Below are positions 39,715-51,977 of a stretch of DNA of 64,000 bases, piece after piece. A program made the position numbers and the translations under genes. Position 1 is the stretch's first letter. Every line of letters starts with the position of its first letter. The stretch covers positions 1,054,001 to 1,118,000 of the forward strand of contig JAJKFH010003493.1 of the NCBI GenBank assembly GCA_023333565.1, written 5' to 3'. Below the pieces are notes generated by a model. That model did not search any database. It was not told the DNA's origin and saw only the letters and a list, made by a program, of their open reading frames with translations. Source of the DNA: Puffinus mauretanicus. Its lineage: Eukaryota; Chordata; Aves; Procellariiformes; Procellariidae.

Positions 39715-40105
39715 GTTAATCCACAGGCTAATACTTAAGTAAGCAGAGACTAATGTCTCTTTACTGGTTTAATTAACAACGATTACTTGTCTAAAGATAA
39801 GGTATTTCCAGTTAAAAGACATCTCCTTCAACTTCAGATCAGCTGAGAATAGTTCAAATTAGTTTTAGGGTAGGGTCAAAGACCAGAATTTTAGGGGTTT
39901 GAAGTTTTTTAGCCGAGCAGATCAACACGTATCTGCTGGAGGAGAATCCACATCTAAGTGAAAAGTGGGAGGCTGGGATTTCCATCTGCATGAAAGTGGA
40001 TTGTTTGGGGTGTTTAAACAAACGACTTAATGAGGTGGCACTGACGCACACATCTGTCCTTTCTGGGCTATCTGAAGTCCAATGCATTGTTCATTTTAGT
40101 GTCAC
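39715..40105. promoter_or_regulatory. Candidate distal Nodal-responsive enhancer: FOXH1 and SMAD-type motif cluster
   Basis: Perfect FOXH1-type AATCCACA occurs at 39718-39725 and 39945-39952, with a near match GTGGATT near 39,996. An inverted pair AGAGAC-TAAT-GTCTCT (39745-39760) holds two SMAD half-sites 20 bp from the first FOXH1 site. TTAATTAA (about 39,769), AGATAAG (39795-39801), GTTTAAACAAAC (about 40,011) and CATTGTT (about 40,085) follow. FOXH1 with SMAD2/3 mediates Nodal signalling, and EOMES is a known target of it. The segment is about 21.5 kb upstream of the promoter. Motif evidence only. Confidence 0.4.
39745..39760. promoter_or_regulatory. Inverted SMAD-type AGAC/GTCT repeat
   Basis: AGAGAC and GTCTCT form a perfect 6-bp inverted repeat around a TAAT spacer. 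Each arm contains the SMAD-binding tetranucleotide AGAC/GTCT. Confidence 0.45.
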
Positions 40106-40109
40106 TGGC

Positions 40110-43100
40110 AGAGGCATGAAACTGGAATAAACCAAAATGAAGCCTTACGTAGTGCTTTACAGGCTCCGGGGTGATTTGGCATATTACAAATCTGTGCAAC
40201 CAGGGGAAGAGGCAACATTTAGAAAACAAGTGGTAATGTGCAAGAAAAAGACCAAAGAGCAGGATAAGACTGAAAGCTCCTTTGTGCTGCTCTGAGCAGG
40301 GTTTTGGTGCAAGTTTTCTGCTGGGCAGCAATGAGGTCCTCCTGCAGATGCTGATGCTGGCAGCGCTGGTCGGAGGGGACTGCCTTGGCCAGTCTTTTGA
40401 AAATCTCCAGCGGGCAGCACCGCTGGGGAAGGACTCATTTCGAAAAAGTGTAAATCCTCACTCTGATTTGAATTTTCTTTGTTGCAAACAGGAGCCAGCT
40501 CCCACGGCACCCCTCCGTCCCCAGGACACAGCGAGTGAGAAATGACGGCTGCCATTGTGCTGCAGCCTGCGCTGGCTGAAGGCCTCCCGTCAGGCAACCC
40601 ACCCTCGCTTGTCAGCAGGGCAGCTCAGCTACACACTCCAGGGAGGGCTTGAATGGACGAAGACCGTGTAGCTCTGTGCTTCAGCTGCACCAAGAAGCTC
40701 ACACACTGCCTGAAGGTCTGTAGGAACGAAATCCTGTGGCTGTATCTGTAACTCTCCTTGTCCTTGGCTTCCCAAGATGCTACCCAGCCTCCACACCCTG
40801 CTCTTGTGTTGATCTCAAGGCCTAGGGTCCACAAATGTTTGTACCTCCTGCAACCTCCTGCATCCAGAGATGTTTCTTCAAGAGGTGATCTTGAACAGTA
40901 GGCAAAGCTCCTACTGACCTGCATAGCTATGGTCCAAGCAGAACAGGGACAAGGACCATGACTCTTGCACCCTAAACTTGTGCTGGTTCTGTTTTATTGG
41001 CTCACCAAGAGCCCAGAGTGATTGCTTGAGGGCTCACCCCAATTTTTTGTAGGGATTTGGGTTCAGAGCTTTGAAAGTCCTGAGGCACTTAGTTTCCATC
41101 ACCTTAGGATTTGGATAAAATAGTTTTTGAAGTTCGGTGCTGGATCACTTTGCAGATTTATGTGCTTCATTCTCCCGCTGTCCCCCCGTTCTCCTCTGTA
41201 GTGCTGCTCATGGTGTGTGTGCTGCCTCGTAGGTCCGGGAAGAGGCTCTGCCATGACACAGCCTCCTCGTAATGCCAAGGTCAGGGCTTGCAGGACCACA
41301 GGCTCCTTTCTGTGTCTTACAGAGGTGAGGGGAGTGCACAGGCTGATATTGATAAGCTGGAGTCTTTAATGGCCCATCCATAATTTCAGCTGGCTCGCCA
41401 CTGGTCTCTAAAATACTGCTTGTTTAAGGAGAAAAAAAAAAATCTGCTCTTCATTCACCCTGGTGCAGGAATGGGGAGTTCACGCCTCCATCCCATGTCT
41501 TGGCCACTTGAGTCCAGCAAACATGACCATGCGAGCGTACGGATTCTGAATTTTTCAATTCAGGATCTTTGGCTTGACCAAAGTCTGCTCAGACCCCTGT
41601 GAACTGTCTGTACCCCTCATCCTGGAGAAACCCACCCCCAGGATGGCTGTGCTTTGCAGTCCGGGTGCATGTGGCCCCAGGGAGTATATGGACCTAAGGA
41701 CCTTATACCCTTTCCTGGCCATATTTTTTTACGGTGTAAGAACTACAGAAAATGGCACCCCAGAAGTTTCTTGGCTTTTCACCTACCTCTGCTTAGAAAA
41801 CCACCTAGAAGGTTTTTTTTGCCTCCTTTTTTCCCCAGTTGTATTAGGCAAAGCCATAGGCAAATAACCACGAGTAAAAGGGTCAGGATATAGTTATGTG
41901 GCCACCTCTTCCCCTCACCTCTTGCCACGTCTCTGGAGTGACCTCAGGTTGAATTTACTCTCTGAATGCAAACCCTGGGGGTTGTGCCGGCGATGCTGGA
42001 GATTCGATGACCCTTCTTCGTGTACAGAGCTGAGCTTGTGGGCAGAGGGGCACTCAACGTGTGCCTACGGCAAAGAAAAGAAGCCCTTTTTCCGCCTCTG
42101 GTTTCAAATTCGGCTTGACCATTGTCTGATGCTGTTCAGTGAAAGCCGGGCGCTGGGCAGGGAAGCGGCAGCCGACTACTCTAACAAGTGGCTTGTTAGT
42201 GAGGAATGTCCTGCGGTAAGTATGGAACAGCCTTGTCACTTCTCAGCCAATCCTCCGAGGACAATAAGGAAGGAGGACAAAATGAGTGCAGCCCTCTTGG
42301 GCCTTCCCTTAAGAGTTTAAAAGCAAAATATTGATTTTGAGTTACCCTGCTTCAACTCAGCTTCGCTCTCCTGATATTTTTATTCCCTTGTAGATTTCTG
42401 ACTCCATTTGTTTTTTAAAGAAATCAAATGGTGAAATTGTGGTGTGTCCATGTAACATTCCTGCGCCTAAAAATATGGTCAATTGACACCTTGAAGGTTT
42501 CCAGGCAACTCTAACCATTTGTGACATCTTTAGCTGCATCCCCAGTATGTTCAAAACAGATGAAGTGAATGAATTGATTTTAGCTGTTTAAAACCCTTGA
42601 CAAAAATCTCTTTGTGGCCATCCAGTTAGTCTCTTGATGATTTGTAGAGTATTTGCTTATGCCATGAACTTGATCCTTCCCACCTCTCTGCTTGTTTTTC
42701 AGCTAGCTCTGCCATGGGTTCCCCGCTCCTGAATGTACTGCAGTCACCTTCCCCAGAGTCAGAGTCAAACAATGCTGTACCTACAGCCATGATGTCATCA
42801 GGTCGGACCTGAGCATTATATATATGCCATAATGTACCATATGAACAGCGCTCGATGGTAGCAAGACAAAAAGAAGCAACTTTGTTAGATGTTTTAAACT
42901 ATTGCAATGCCCAAATTGCCCAATAAAATCAGCAGATTCGTGTAACCTGATTCAAAGCCCCAGCAAAGTCAAAATGATTCTTCAAATTGCTTAAAGAGAT
43001 AGTGCATAGAACAACAGAGCAAAAACTTTCCCTTTGTCCCCAGAAAAAAATTGAACATTTGCATATGCTGAAACATGCAGTAGGCCAGGAATAAATTAAG

Positions 43101-45125
43101 TGCAGAATCTCAGCTCCTTTAATCAAATAATCTGCTAAACTGACATTTATGTGTGTGGTCCAAAGGAAATTCTTTTGAAGACATATGGTCTTTTCACTCT
43201 ACCCTATTTTGGCTCAAGTTCCATTGTATTAACAAACATATAGATAAATTGTTGATGGGCTTGATTATTTTGTTTTTTTAAAGGTGCCTCTGAGTGTTTC
43301 TAACCCCAGGGATTCAGGCTTGTCCGAGTACAAAGCACAGTAACCACACATGATAAGTAATAATTTCAGAGCTCAACATTTGGTGTCTCAGCTCCCCTTG
43401 ACAAAAATGGAAGACTGAATCAGAGACAGGAGCCTGCTGGATACGCTGCTATGGGGCTGGAGTGCTGAAAATAACACATCCTTCAGGAAGTGTAAGATAT
43501 TTTTGATTAATTAGAGAAAGACTTATCTGAATCCAAGAAAAACAGCAAACGCTGCTTCTGGCAGTGAGAGTGTGGAGCAGGGTATGAGCAGGACCCCAAG
43601 GCCTGGCTTTGGCAAAGTATTTGATACATACAGAAGAGCTATGCCCGTGCCTGGTGCCCTTGGTTGGCTAAACTGGTAATAACCACCTAATGCCTCTGAC
43701 CTGGCTTCTGTGCAACACAAGCCACAGGATTTCTTCAGTCACTGCATTGACCCCAGCCTTTTTGGTTGAGCAAGAGCATTTTCTGAAGGAAAGCATCAAA
43801 TCTGAAGGTAGAGTGACAAAGAGTCAGGTAAGCTGATCTTCTAATGTTAAAAAAAAATAAGCAAAAAAGCTGCTTCTTTAAAGTATGTGTTATTAGAGGA
43901 AGTGAGGTGATGCAACTGAGCTGATCTCTGCCATCAGCAGGAAGATGTCCTGTTTGTTTCCCTTCATCCCTGCTCTTCTCCAGATGCCCAGTCTGCTCCT
44001 CAGACCCTGCTGTGTTTCAACTCAGTGGAATATTAATCCAGAGAAAATCAAGATTTTCATGAATGGCCAAAGGAAAATCACACGATGATTCTCCGTCAGC
44101 TGAGTGAATTAAAGCGAAGGGCCATGTGAACACTGAGACCAACCAACAGTTCCAGGTGAGAAGGAGGGCCATGAGCCAAAAGCGGGGAAAGGGAGAAACA
44201 GAGGATGGGAAGAACAGGGATTGCCACTTGAGACAGAAACTAGTCAGCTTCAGCTTCTTTGGGGACTTTGTTTTGGGGGGAAAAAAGGATACTTGTATAA
44301 AGTATAGAAACACACTGGAACCTGTATGTTCTACAGGTAGCCATACCAATATGAAAAAGCTACCTGCTCTCCCACTGTGCCTGGTGTCCATATTACTGGT
44401 TCCTAATTGTACGCAAGTAGACAAGACCTTGGGGTCTGCATACGGCCGGTGTGCGGCTGTGCCCGAGACCCAGCGTGGGGCGAGAGCTGCTGGAGGGTTT
44501 GCTCTGCTCACGGTGATACTGTGCTGTCCTCCTGCATGCGTGGCTGTCCCTGGGCATATGGGGATGTGCGGGCTACATGACATTGGTGCGTGACAGCCCG
44601 GCCAGTGAGGGAGAGCTGAAGGAGCCTTTCCAGATGCATTGGGAGTGAGAGGAACGGCAGCCATCCATAGATGCAGCATCGGATTTATTCTGCATTGCGG
44701 AGGTGAGACCGGATTCCCACTGGCGTGATGGCACCGGCTCAGCTCGGGGGGGGCCTGGCACCAGTTCTGGTCAGGGAGAAGCTTTAGCTGAGAGCAAGGA
44801 ACAACACTGCAGCGTGGAAGTGAAGTGTTCAGGGCTGCTGCAGGTGGGGATGGAGGAAGGGAGAGTCCTTGAAAGCCTGTGGGTTCATCCTGTCGCCTGC
44901 CCCATCACCCACAACTTCACCTCCGGGGCCGAGGGGTGCAGCATCATGCCCCGGGTTTCTGGCTGCTCTCTGGTGCATGTGTGGCTTCCTGTGGAGCTGC
45001 TCTGAATTGCACTTGTTGGGAGCCTCCGCACCAGCCAACAGCACGCTGAAAAGCGTCATCTGAGATGTCTTGGCTTTTGCAGCATAAGCTTGTTTTAAAA
45101 AGCTGTGATCATGTCAGCAAACACA
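40110..45125. other. Intergenic DNA, no gene seen
   Basis: No recognisable exon or mobile element. The 220-codon minus frame (44017-44679) and overlapping 155-codon plus frame are mutually antisense and look random. Confidence 0.5.
42990..43300. promoter_or_regulatory. Candidate conserved non-coding segment with octamer and LEF-like motifs
   Basis: The segment contains ATTTGCAT (43057-43064), CCTTTAATCAAA (about 43,117), a TTAACAAAC forkhead-like stretch and TTGATTATTTTG. It is repeat-free and AT-rich. Supported by motif texture only. Confidence 0.25.
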
Positions 45126-45129
45126 GCCT

Positions 45130-46250
45130 GTCACGTTCCCCCTACCCTCCTGCTGAAACCGCAGCACACCCCACGCTGACCGCCCGGCACAAGCGGAGGT
45201 GTTTCCTCCAGCTGCCCGTGTCCGTGTTTCAGGACGGTCCCAGGAAGCCCAGCTCTCCCCTCAGCCTTGGGTGGGCAGGCCGGGGGTCCACGGTGGGGCC
45301 GCCGGCAGCTGAAGCTGAGGAGAAGCAATCTCAGCTTAACGCTGCAGGGCCTGTTGGGTTTGGGAACAGGCGTTCGAATCTGGAGGGCTGCTGGGGCAGG
45401 CGGGGGGGTGGGATTTGCTTTCAAGCTGTGCCAATTGACTTCTGAGGCTTTTCTTTCTTGAGCCAGGCGAAGCGAGCCAAGGCAGATTTGCTGAGCGACT
45501 GCTGCTTCCTGCCCCTTGTGCCGGCACACGGGGGGAGAGGGATGGGGCCGGGGGAGCCAGAGCCCGGGGGACGCTTCCTCCCCGTTCGCCTGCATGGAGG
45601 AGCCTCCCCGAGGCTCTTGTGAGGGTGAGGAGAAGGCTGAAGAGCAGCTGTTTCTGTTTGTTGGTGGGTTTTTGGCAGGGCGTCTGCTTGGGAATGGCGG
45701 AGCAGAGTTTCCTCTCCGACTCCATCCCCGCCGCGGGGGAAGGACGAGCGGGGAAGCCACAAACAAAAGCAGGGCAGAGAGGAACGGGCTGGTGCTGCCT
45801 GCCGATGCTTTTGGTTTTGAGGGCTTCACAGCCGCAGCCTTTCTGCAGCTGGCTGGCGCGTGTGCGGGCAGGTCACGCACTCTCACACGGGCTCAGCCCC
45901 GTCTGCCAGGGCGAAGGGGGCAGATGGAGGTGCCGGCTCTCACAAGACAGAGGTCCGCCCAGCAGTGCAGCCCGGGCCCTGGGTGATGCTCTCCTCTGCC
46001 TCGGGTATGGATGCGGTGGGTGTCCTGGGAGGTTTATTCCCGGGGTTTTGTTTTTCCCCTCAGCCCTGAGGCAGCCGTGCCTTTGTACCCATCTCTGCCC
46101 TCCTACCTGACAGAGGAGATTTGGGTAAGGAGCGACCGGAGCAGCCACCGCGCTTCCCCACGGGACAGGGTGCCCCGGAGACAGGACATAAACCAGCTGG
46201 CAGGCGGCGGCGCCTGGCTGCACGGGGGACTGGCCGAAAAAAGTGCAAAG
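45130..46250. other. GC-rich patch, possible CpG island without gene
   Basis: About 1.1 kb of raised GC and CpG content lies some 15 kb upstream of EOMES. Frames are open on both strands (251 codons minus, 163 and 156 plus), overlapping each other, which is the signature of base composition and not of a gene. No splice-consistent protein family was recognised. An upstream regulatory island or non-coding RNA promoter is possible. Confidence 0.35.
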
Positions 46251-47739
46251 GTAGAGTTAGGAGGTCATGCTATAGTAAAAATAAGGACTTAAGGAAGTTA
46301 TAGAAAAATATTTATCAGCTAACGTGCCCTGCCTACAAAGATACCAATCTCTTCTCAGGCTATAAAGTCTAAACGTGAAAAAAAGTTGACAAAGTAATTT
46401 CAGAGCTGGCTGTGGTTTTCCTAGTTAGGCACTAGCGTAGTCAGCCACCCGAACCCTTGCTCTTCAAAAATGGTAGTTTCTCAAAAGCATTTATTCTAAA
46501 AAGAATGAACGTTATTCCAAGCCTCCAATTTAAATATACAGAAATCCAGATGGGAGAAGTGTTAATTTGAATTTACACATACGATATCACAGCCTGTGGG
46601 GGTTAAGGAGAAGGTAGGAAAATAAAACCTGTATTTTTTTCTTGTAAATAAATTACATGATCAAGTTTTTTTTTTTTAAAAGTGCTGTATTCCAAATGCC
46701 ATCAGTTTCACCACTTCTGAAAAATATATTTAGCCATAAGTGGAGTGTTTGGAAAGATCTGTCCCTATTCCAGTGATAAGAAGGACAAATTATTTTGGTA
46801 GCCAAGCCAGGTAAGGTAGCCAAGCTCAACCTAAGATTATTTCTGCGCTTGTCTGCTGGGATGTAACATAATCATTTTTTTGATATTATACATATTCAAC
46901 TCCAGAGTGTCAGCACTGGTGGCAGAACCCTCCATATACGGCTGGTGCGAATAGAGCCAGAATAATAGCAGGGAAGGGCAGATACGTAGGTGTTCAGGTT
47001 ATTTAGCACGGCTCACGGCCTTTGGCCAGGCTGCACTTTCTGAAGACGTCAAAGGTGAGTTGCTCCCAGCCCAGGCACCATCTGCTCTGCTTTTTCCTCC
47101 TCCAGTGGAAGTTTAAAGTGTTGAGACCATAAAAACTCTGGTTTGTTGTATACCCCAGAGTACTCCAGTGCTGCAGGAAACCCAGCTGGACATGGACCAC
47201 CATCAGATAAAGCCGGTAGCTCCCTGGATGTGGAGTGCCAAGGGGCTGATGGGGCAATTCACGGGTACCGGCCATTGTGGGGTGACACTGGGGCCTGTCT
47301 CAGCGTGCAGCCACCCTGGCCGTCCCTGTGCGGCGGGGACACACATACGGTGCAGCTCATGGGGCAGCGGGACGTGGATCCAGAGCACTCCTGGGAAGGT
47401 GGGATGCAGGTTTCAGCCTGGGTGCTGGGAAGGACCGGCGCTGGTCCAAGACCACTCAAGTCAAGAGTAAGGATGCCTACACCATATATAGACTTGCCCA
47501 CACTGAAAAATAAGAAACAGGAAAGGTGTAGCTGGGGTGCTGGGGCAGACAATGCCCGGGGCTGCTGAGCCAGCGAGGGACGGAGGCGTCGGGAAGGGGC
47601 TCTGCGGGGAAACGCAGGGGCTAAACTTACGGGAGACGTTTCTCTGCCGGTGAATCTCTGCCGACTCATGTGAGTCACAACCGGGGAGAGTTGCGCTCAT
47701 TGCTATTGAGAAATATGATGGGGGGAACCTTGTCATAAT

Positions 47740-48100
47740 TTTTTTTTTGTTTAGTGACTGGTTTATTTTCCTGTGAATGGTAGTAACAGTTCAGCCTACA
47801 AAGCTGATGTAATTGTGAAACTTTTTTTCAGCTCAAATGCCCCTGCATGTATGCTTTAAAGCAGACACAGCAGTTTGGCTATACCTAATACTTTTACATA
47901 ATCTTTTTCTTTAACTTGTTTTTTTATAATGATATTACACTAAGGATTTTTTTAATGCTTCTTGTTACAAACATTGTTTCCACCTCTTGTTTTTTATAAC
48001 TGTTTGCAAACTCTATAAAGAATTTCCAAAAGCAACAAGCTATGGCAAGTCAAGTATTCAATCGGAATTTAATAGACATCGCTGTGCCCCCCTTTCCTTA
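47740..48100. promoter_or_regulatory. Candidate conserved non-coding segment, T-rich
   Basis: This T-rich but non-repetitive stretch includes AAAGCAGACACAGCAG (one SMAD-type AGAC) and AACTGTTTGCAAAC (a forkhead-type core). It contains no open frame of note. It is the most uniform AT-rich segment between 47 and 49 kb, about 13.5 kb upstream of EOMES. Confidence 0.22.
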
Positions 48101-51100
48101 GGAGTTTGTTCACCTGGGCCTTTCAGGGGTTTGCTATAGCAGAGGTTGGTACATTTTCCAATTCACAGACCTTTAAACATTTTCTGTGGAAACTGCAATG
48201 TCCTTTAAGAAAAAGTAAATGTTACTGGAGCTCCTGCAGTCTTACAGGAGGTACTATGTGGCTGAATGCACTTTTCATAGTCAAGTTTTGAGGATGCCGT
48301 CATTGTATTAGTTGAAAACTATTGATGTTTATTAAAATAGGCTTTGCATTAAATCTTTCATGTAGAGAGACCTGTCACTAGCTGAATGAATAGACTGAGG
48401 CAAACTTCAGTAGCACTGTACAGAGTCCACATCTTTGCAGAGAAGTAAGTAGTCTCTGGCAGACTCATATTTATTTGGAAGGAGAGGATGGGTGATGGGG
48501 AGCACATTTAAAGACAACTCTGGCAAAGCCTTTGCTCGCATAATGGGCACACAGTCCTGCTACTGAAGTTTGCAAGGCTGTGGTTTCAGTTAGGCATGCT
48601 TTAGCAGTCATATGGGTTTATGGAATTGCCTTACTCCTCTCCCATGGGTTCTGGCCCTCATAGCACAGCGTATGACCCCTAGCACAACCACGTGGGGATC
48701 TGGGCTACAAGCGTGGATTTTAAGGGCTGATTTAGGTTTCTGGCTGACAAGGAGATCCCACCAATGGTTGGGCCGGCCCAGCTGAAGGGTCACTGGCCAC
48801 ATCTGGGAATAGGAATGATGAAAAGGGCATGCCCCAAAGCAGAATGCTGTGAACCTGCAGCCTGAGCTGCTTTATGTTAACTGAGCCATAGTAAATCATC
48901 ATTCTAGCTCTTAGCCATATCAGATACCACCAGATCACACTTTGGTGAGAGAGACAGAAAGCGCAACTAGGCTTGATGTGCCACTGCCTATTAAGATTCT
49001 GAATTGGCAGATTTTTAACTCTGGGTTTTACGCAAGTGAGTATAGAGGAAGGCAGGCAGCGGAGAGTTACTTCAGAGAGGTGTAACTGCCTCTGTCCTGG
49101 GTGTTTGAGACCAAATCTGGAGAGAGAAACCAGTGCTGGCGGCTTTAACTCTCTAATTGCTGCTCTGTGTAGAGCTGGGAGGGCTGACGATGTTACTGCC
49201 CCAGCCCCTGCCAGCTGCGCTGGGCCAGACCAGCCGCCAAGCTGCCAGAGTTTAGGGTGCAGCACTTTCAGGAAAATCATTATTTATCTCCATATGCCTT
49301 AAAATGCCGCCGTGGGTCAGGAGCTGCAAGCAGATCAGACCATGGTTCAACAGATCTGGTTTTAAGATTCTTAGTACTAGATCAGAAGCGCTGTGGCCAC
49401 GGGCCTCAGATTGCCAATCAGTACACCCACGGGCTCAGATTTCTTCAAAACACGGCGGCAGGTTGACTCTGCGCCAGCAGCCTTTACGCTGAACCGAGTG
49501 CTGCCTACTCGCCTGCACTCCGTCAGGCGCGTGGACCGATTTGACAGAAATGCGACCACATGCCTGAGCCTAAACTGGGTCAGCTGAGCACCGCTGGGTG
49601 CTCCAGCAGTGCAGGGGTCTGCTGGGCGTGGAGCCCCAGCCCTCGGTGGCCGTGCTGCGGGCAGGCGGCAGGCAGCAACCTGGCCAACCTGCTCCGGCTC
49701 ATCTGCCGGGGAGGGTTCAACGGGGTGCCTGTGAAACCCACGGAGGAAGTTTCTACCCCACAGCTCTTTGTTTTTGTTCTCGTAACGCTGCTTGTCACCC
49801 TCCTTGTGCTGATGCAGCTGTTGGTAAGACTGCACGCTGAACCTGATCCCTGAAGTAAGCAGGGTTAAAACCACGCTTTTTTGGCAGGGGGTAGTTGTTA
49901 AGCAGAACTACCCCAAAGCTTGGTTGACAGCACAGTCTTCCAAACATTCATACAGACTGACCTGAGGGGCGAAGACCTGAGCTGTAGGAATGGGCAGGCA
50001 ACTGCCAGGGAACAGGAGACTTCATGGTCTGGTTTTGTCAATAAAGCCAATGCCTGGTGGAACTGCAGCCAGAGCCCTTTCGCTGCTTCTTGCAAGAGCT
50101 ATTCTCTACCTGGCACTTGGACTGTGGGCCTTTCACGTGATGCAGGACCGTGCACTTGTGTGTACTTCATATTCTTCATCTGAGCTACATGTACCACGTT
50201 GACTCCTTCCTCCCATGGGACAGGATTTTATTGGCTTGCAGATTGCATTCTCTCTGACACAGATTTCTTGCATGCAAATCAAGAAGTTGAGAGGAAGACA
50301 AGGTAATGAATATGCTAAGCATGGAAAAGCAGTATATTGTTATGGTTACGTTACAGTGCATTTAAAGCAGAAAACAATCAAATACGAATATTCCAGAACG
50401 AAAACCCAGCAGTTGTGCATTGAAACATATGAGAACAAAGATGCGCCCTTGCAGGATTTAAAGTTCTACTGAAACTAAGTGATTGTGGCTTAAAATCTTT
50501 ACTGAAAACAAGTGGTTATAATCTGTAAATTGTTTAGGAAAAGAAGAAATCATTTTCCATATTTTGAACGTTTCTGCCTTGTTGCGGATTCCTTCTTTAG
50601 GATGCTGAGAAAGGCGTTGTTATATGGTCAGGTGAGAGGACACAGAGAGGTGGAAATTTCAAAATAAAACTGCAGGAAAGGTTAGAAAAAGGTTGTATTT
50701 AATGATTCTGTCAAGTCAGTAAATAAAGGCATAATCACAGGGGTTTGTCCATTTGGTCAACACAGGATTTCCACGTTTCTCACTGCCCAGCCTTGAACAT
50801 CAAATATGTGAGTCTATCCTCTTCTTTATTCATCCGTGCACCCCTGGATTATAGTTCAGCTGGAATATTCTCCCAGTTCCGAGGGAAGCGGTGGTGGTTT
50901 ATCTCAGTACGCCCCCCTATAAATAATGAGATAGCCATAACCAGAGGGTCGCTTCCTGCCCTGCCCTCGTTCTGTCTGAAGGTTTTCCAGCTTCACCGAG
51001 ACACAGGGGCTCATCTGCAAAGCAACTTTGGTGGTGTGATGCTCCGAGCATCCCACCCGGGCCACCCTCCTAGGGGAGGCAAAGTAACGGGGCCTCAGCG

Positions 51101-51913
51101 GGAGACGGGCAGCAACCTGCTGAGCCCACGCAGCTCGGTGCGTGGAATGCAGGCAGCCGGGGAACCAGGGTAGGGAAAGCTGCTGGGCTGTGAGGAGCTA
51201 GGTAAAGGCTGAGGACTGCTTTTGTTCATCTTGGAGCCTAAACTCTTCCACAGAGCCATTGTGGAAATGATGACTTCCACCTTGCTGACTTGCTGTAGCC
51301 CTGGATGTCACCACTTTTGCTGCCATCTTTTCCTCAGTGTGTCTTCTTTTCTCTTCTCTCAGCCTTTCAGAATTTCTGAAGGAAAAGAAAAGGAAGGCTG
51401 TTAAAAATCACATCCCAAAATGCAGCTTCCGTTTTGAGCTTTCTTTGGTATCAGCAGTAGAATGGTTCTCTTCTACCACACAATGTGCCTCACCAAGAAA
51501 CCCGATTCTGCATTGTCACACGATTCGTATGCATTTTGTATCTTTTTTAGAAATATTTTTTAATTCATTAAAATGAATTAATGCAATCATTAAAATCACT
51601 TAAAAGGCAATGAAATCAAACGGAACCAACAAAATGTAGCAGCCTGGCCCTCTCTTCCCTGTAACGTTTCAAACAGAGGTGTGCAAGACACAGATTATTG
51701 CTTTTTCTTTTCTTTTTAATCTTTCCCTTGACACACTCCTAATCATTTCTTTTTCTGTGAAGCTGAGTCTCCTCTTGCATTTGGTAACCAAATTCATTGT
51801 TTTTTTCCTATTGCATCAAAACTGATAGTAAAACTGGACTTTAGCAGGAGTTTTGCCTGAGTAGGAACTTAAAGGATTTTGGCCACCCTGTGTTGAAAGC
51901 AAGCCTGTAGATT

Positions 51914-51977
51914 CGTGTGTGTGTCTGTGTGTGTCTGCGTGTACGTTGTACACATACATATATATGTGTATATATAA
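51914..51977. repeat. TG/TA-rich microsatellite
   Basis: An interrupted (TG)n tract with TCTG and TGCG interruptions passes into TACATATATATGTGTATATATA. The mixed TG then TA structure is typical of a mutable microsatellite. Confidence 0.85.

Noticed and set aside
45131..45886. 251-codon minus-strand frame
   Set aside because: Pro/Ser/Arg-rich, overlaps several plus-strand frames in a GC-rich patch; no known family and no exon neighbours.
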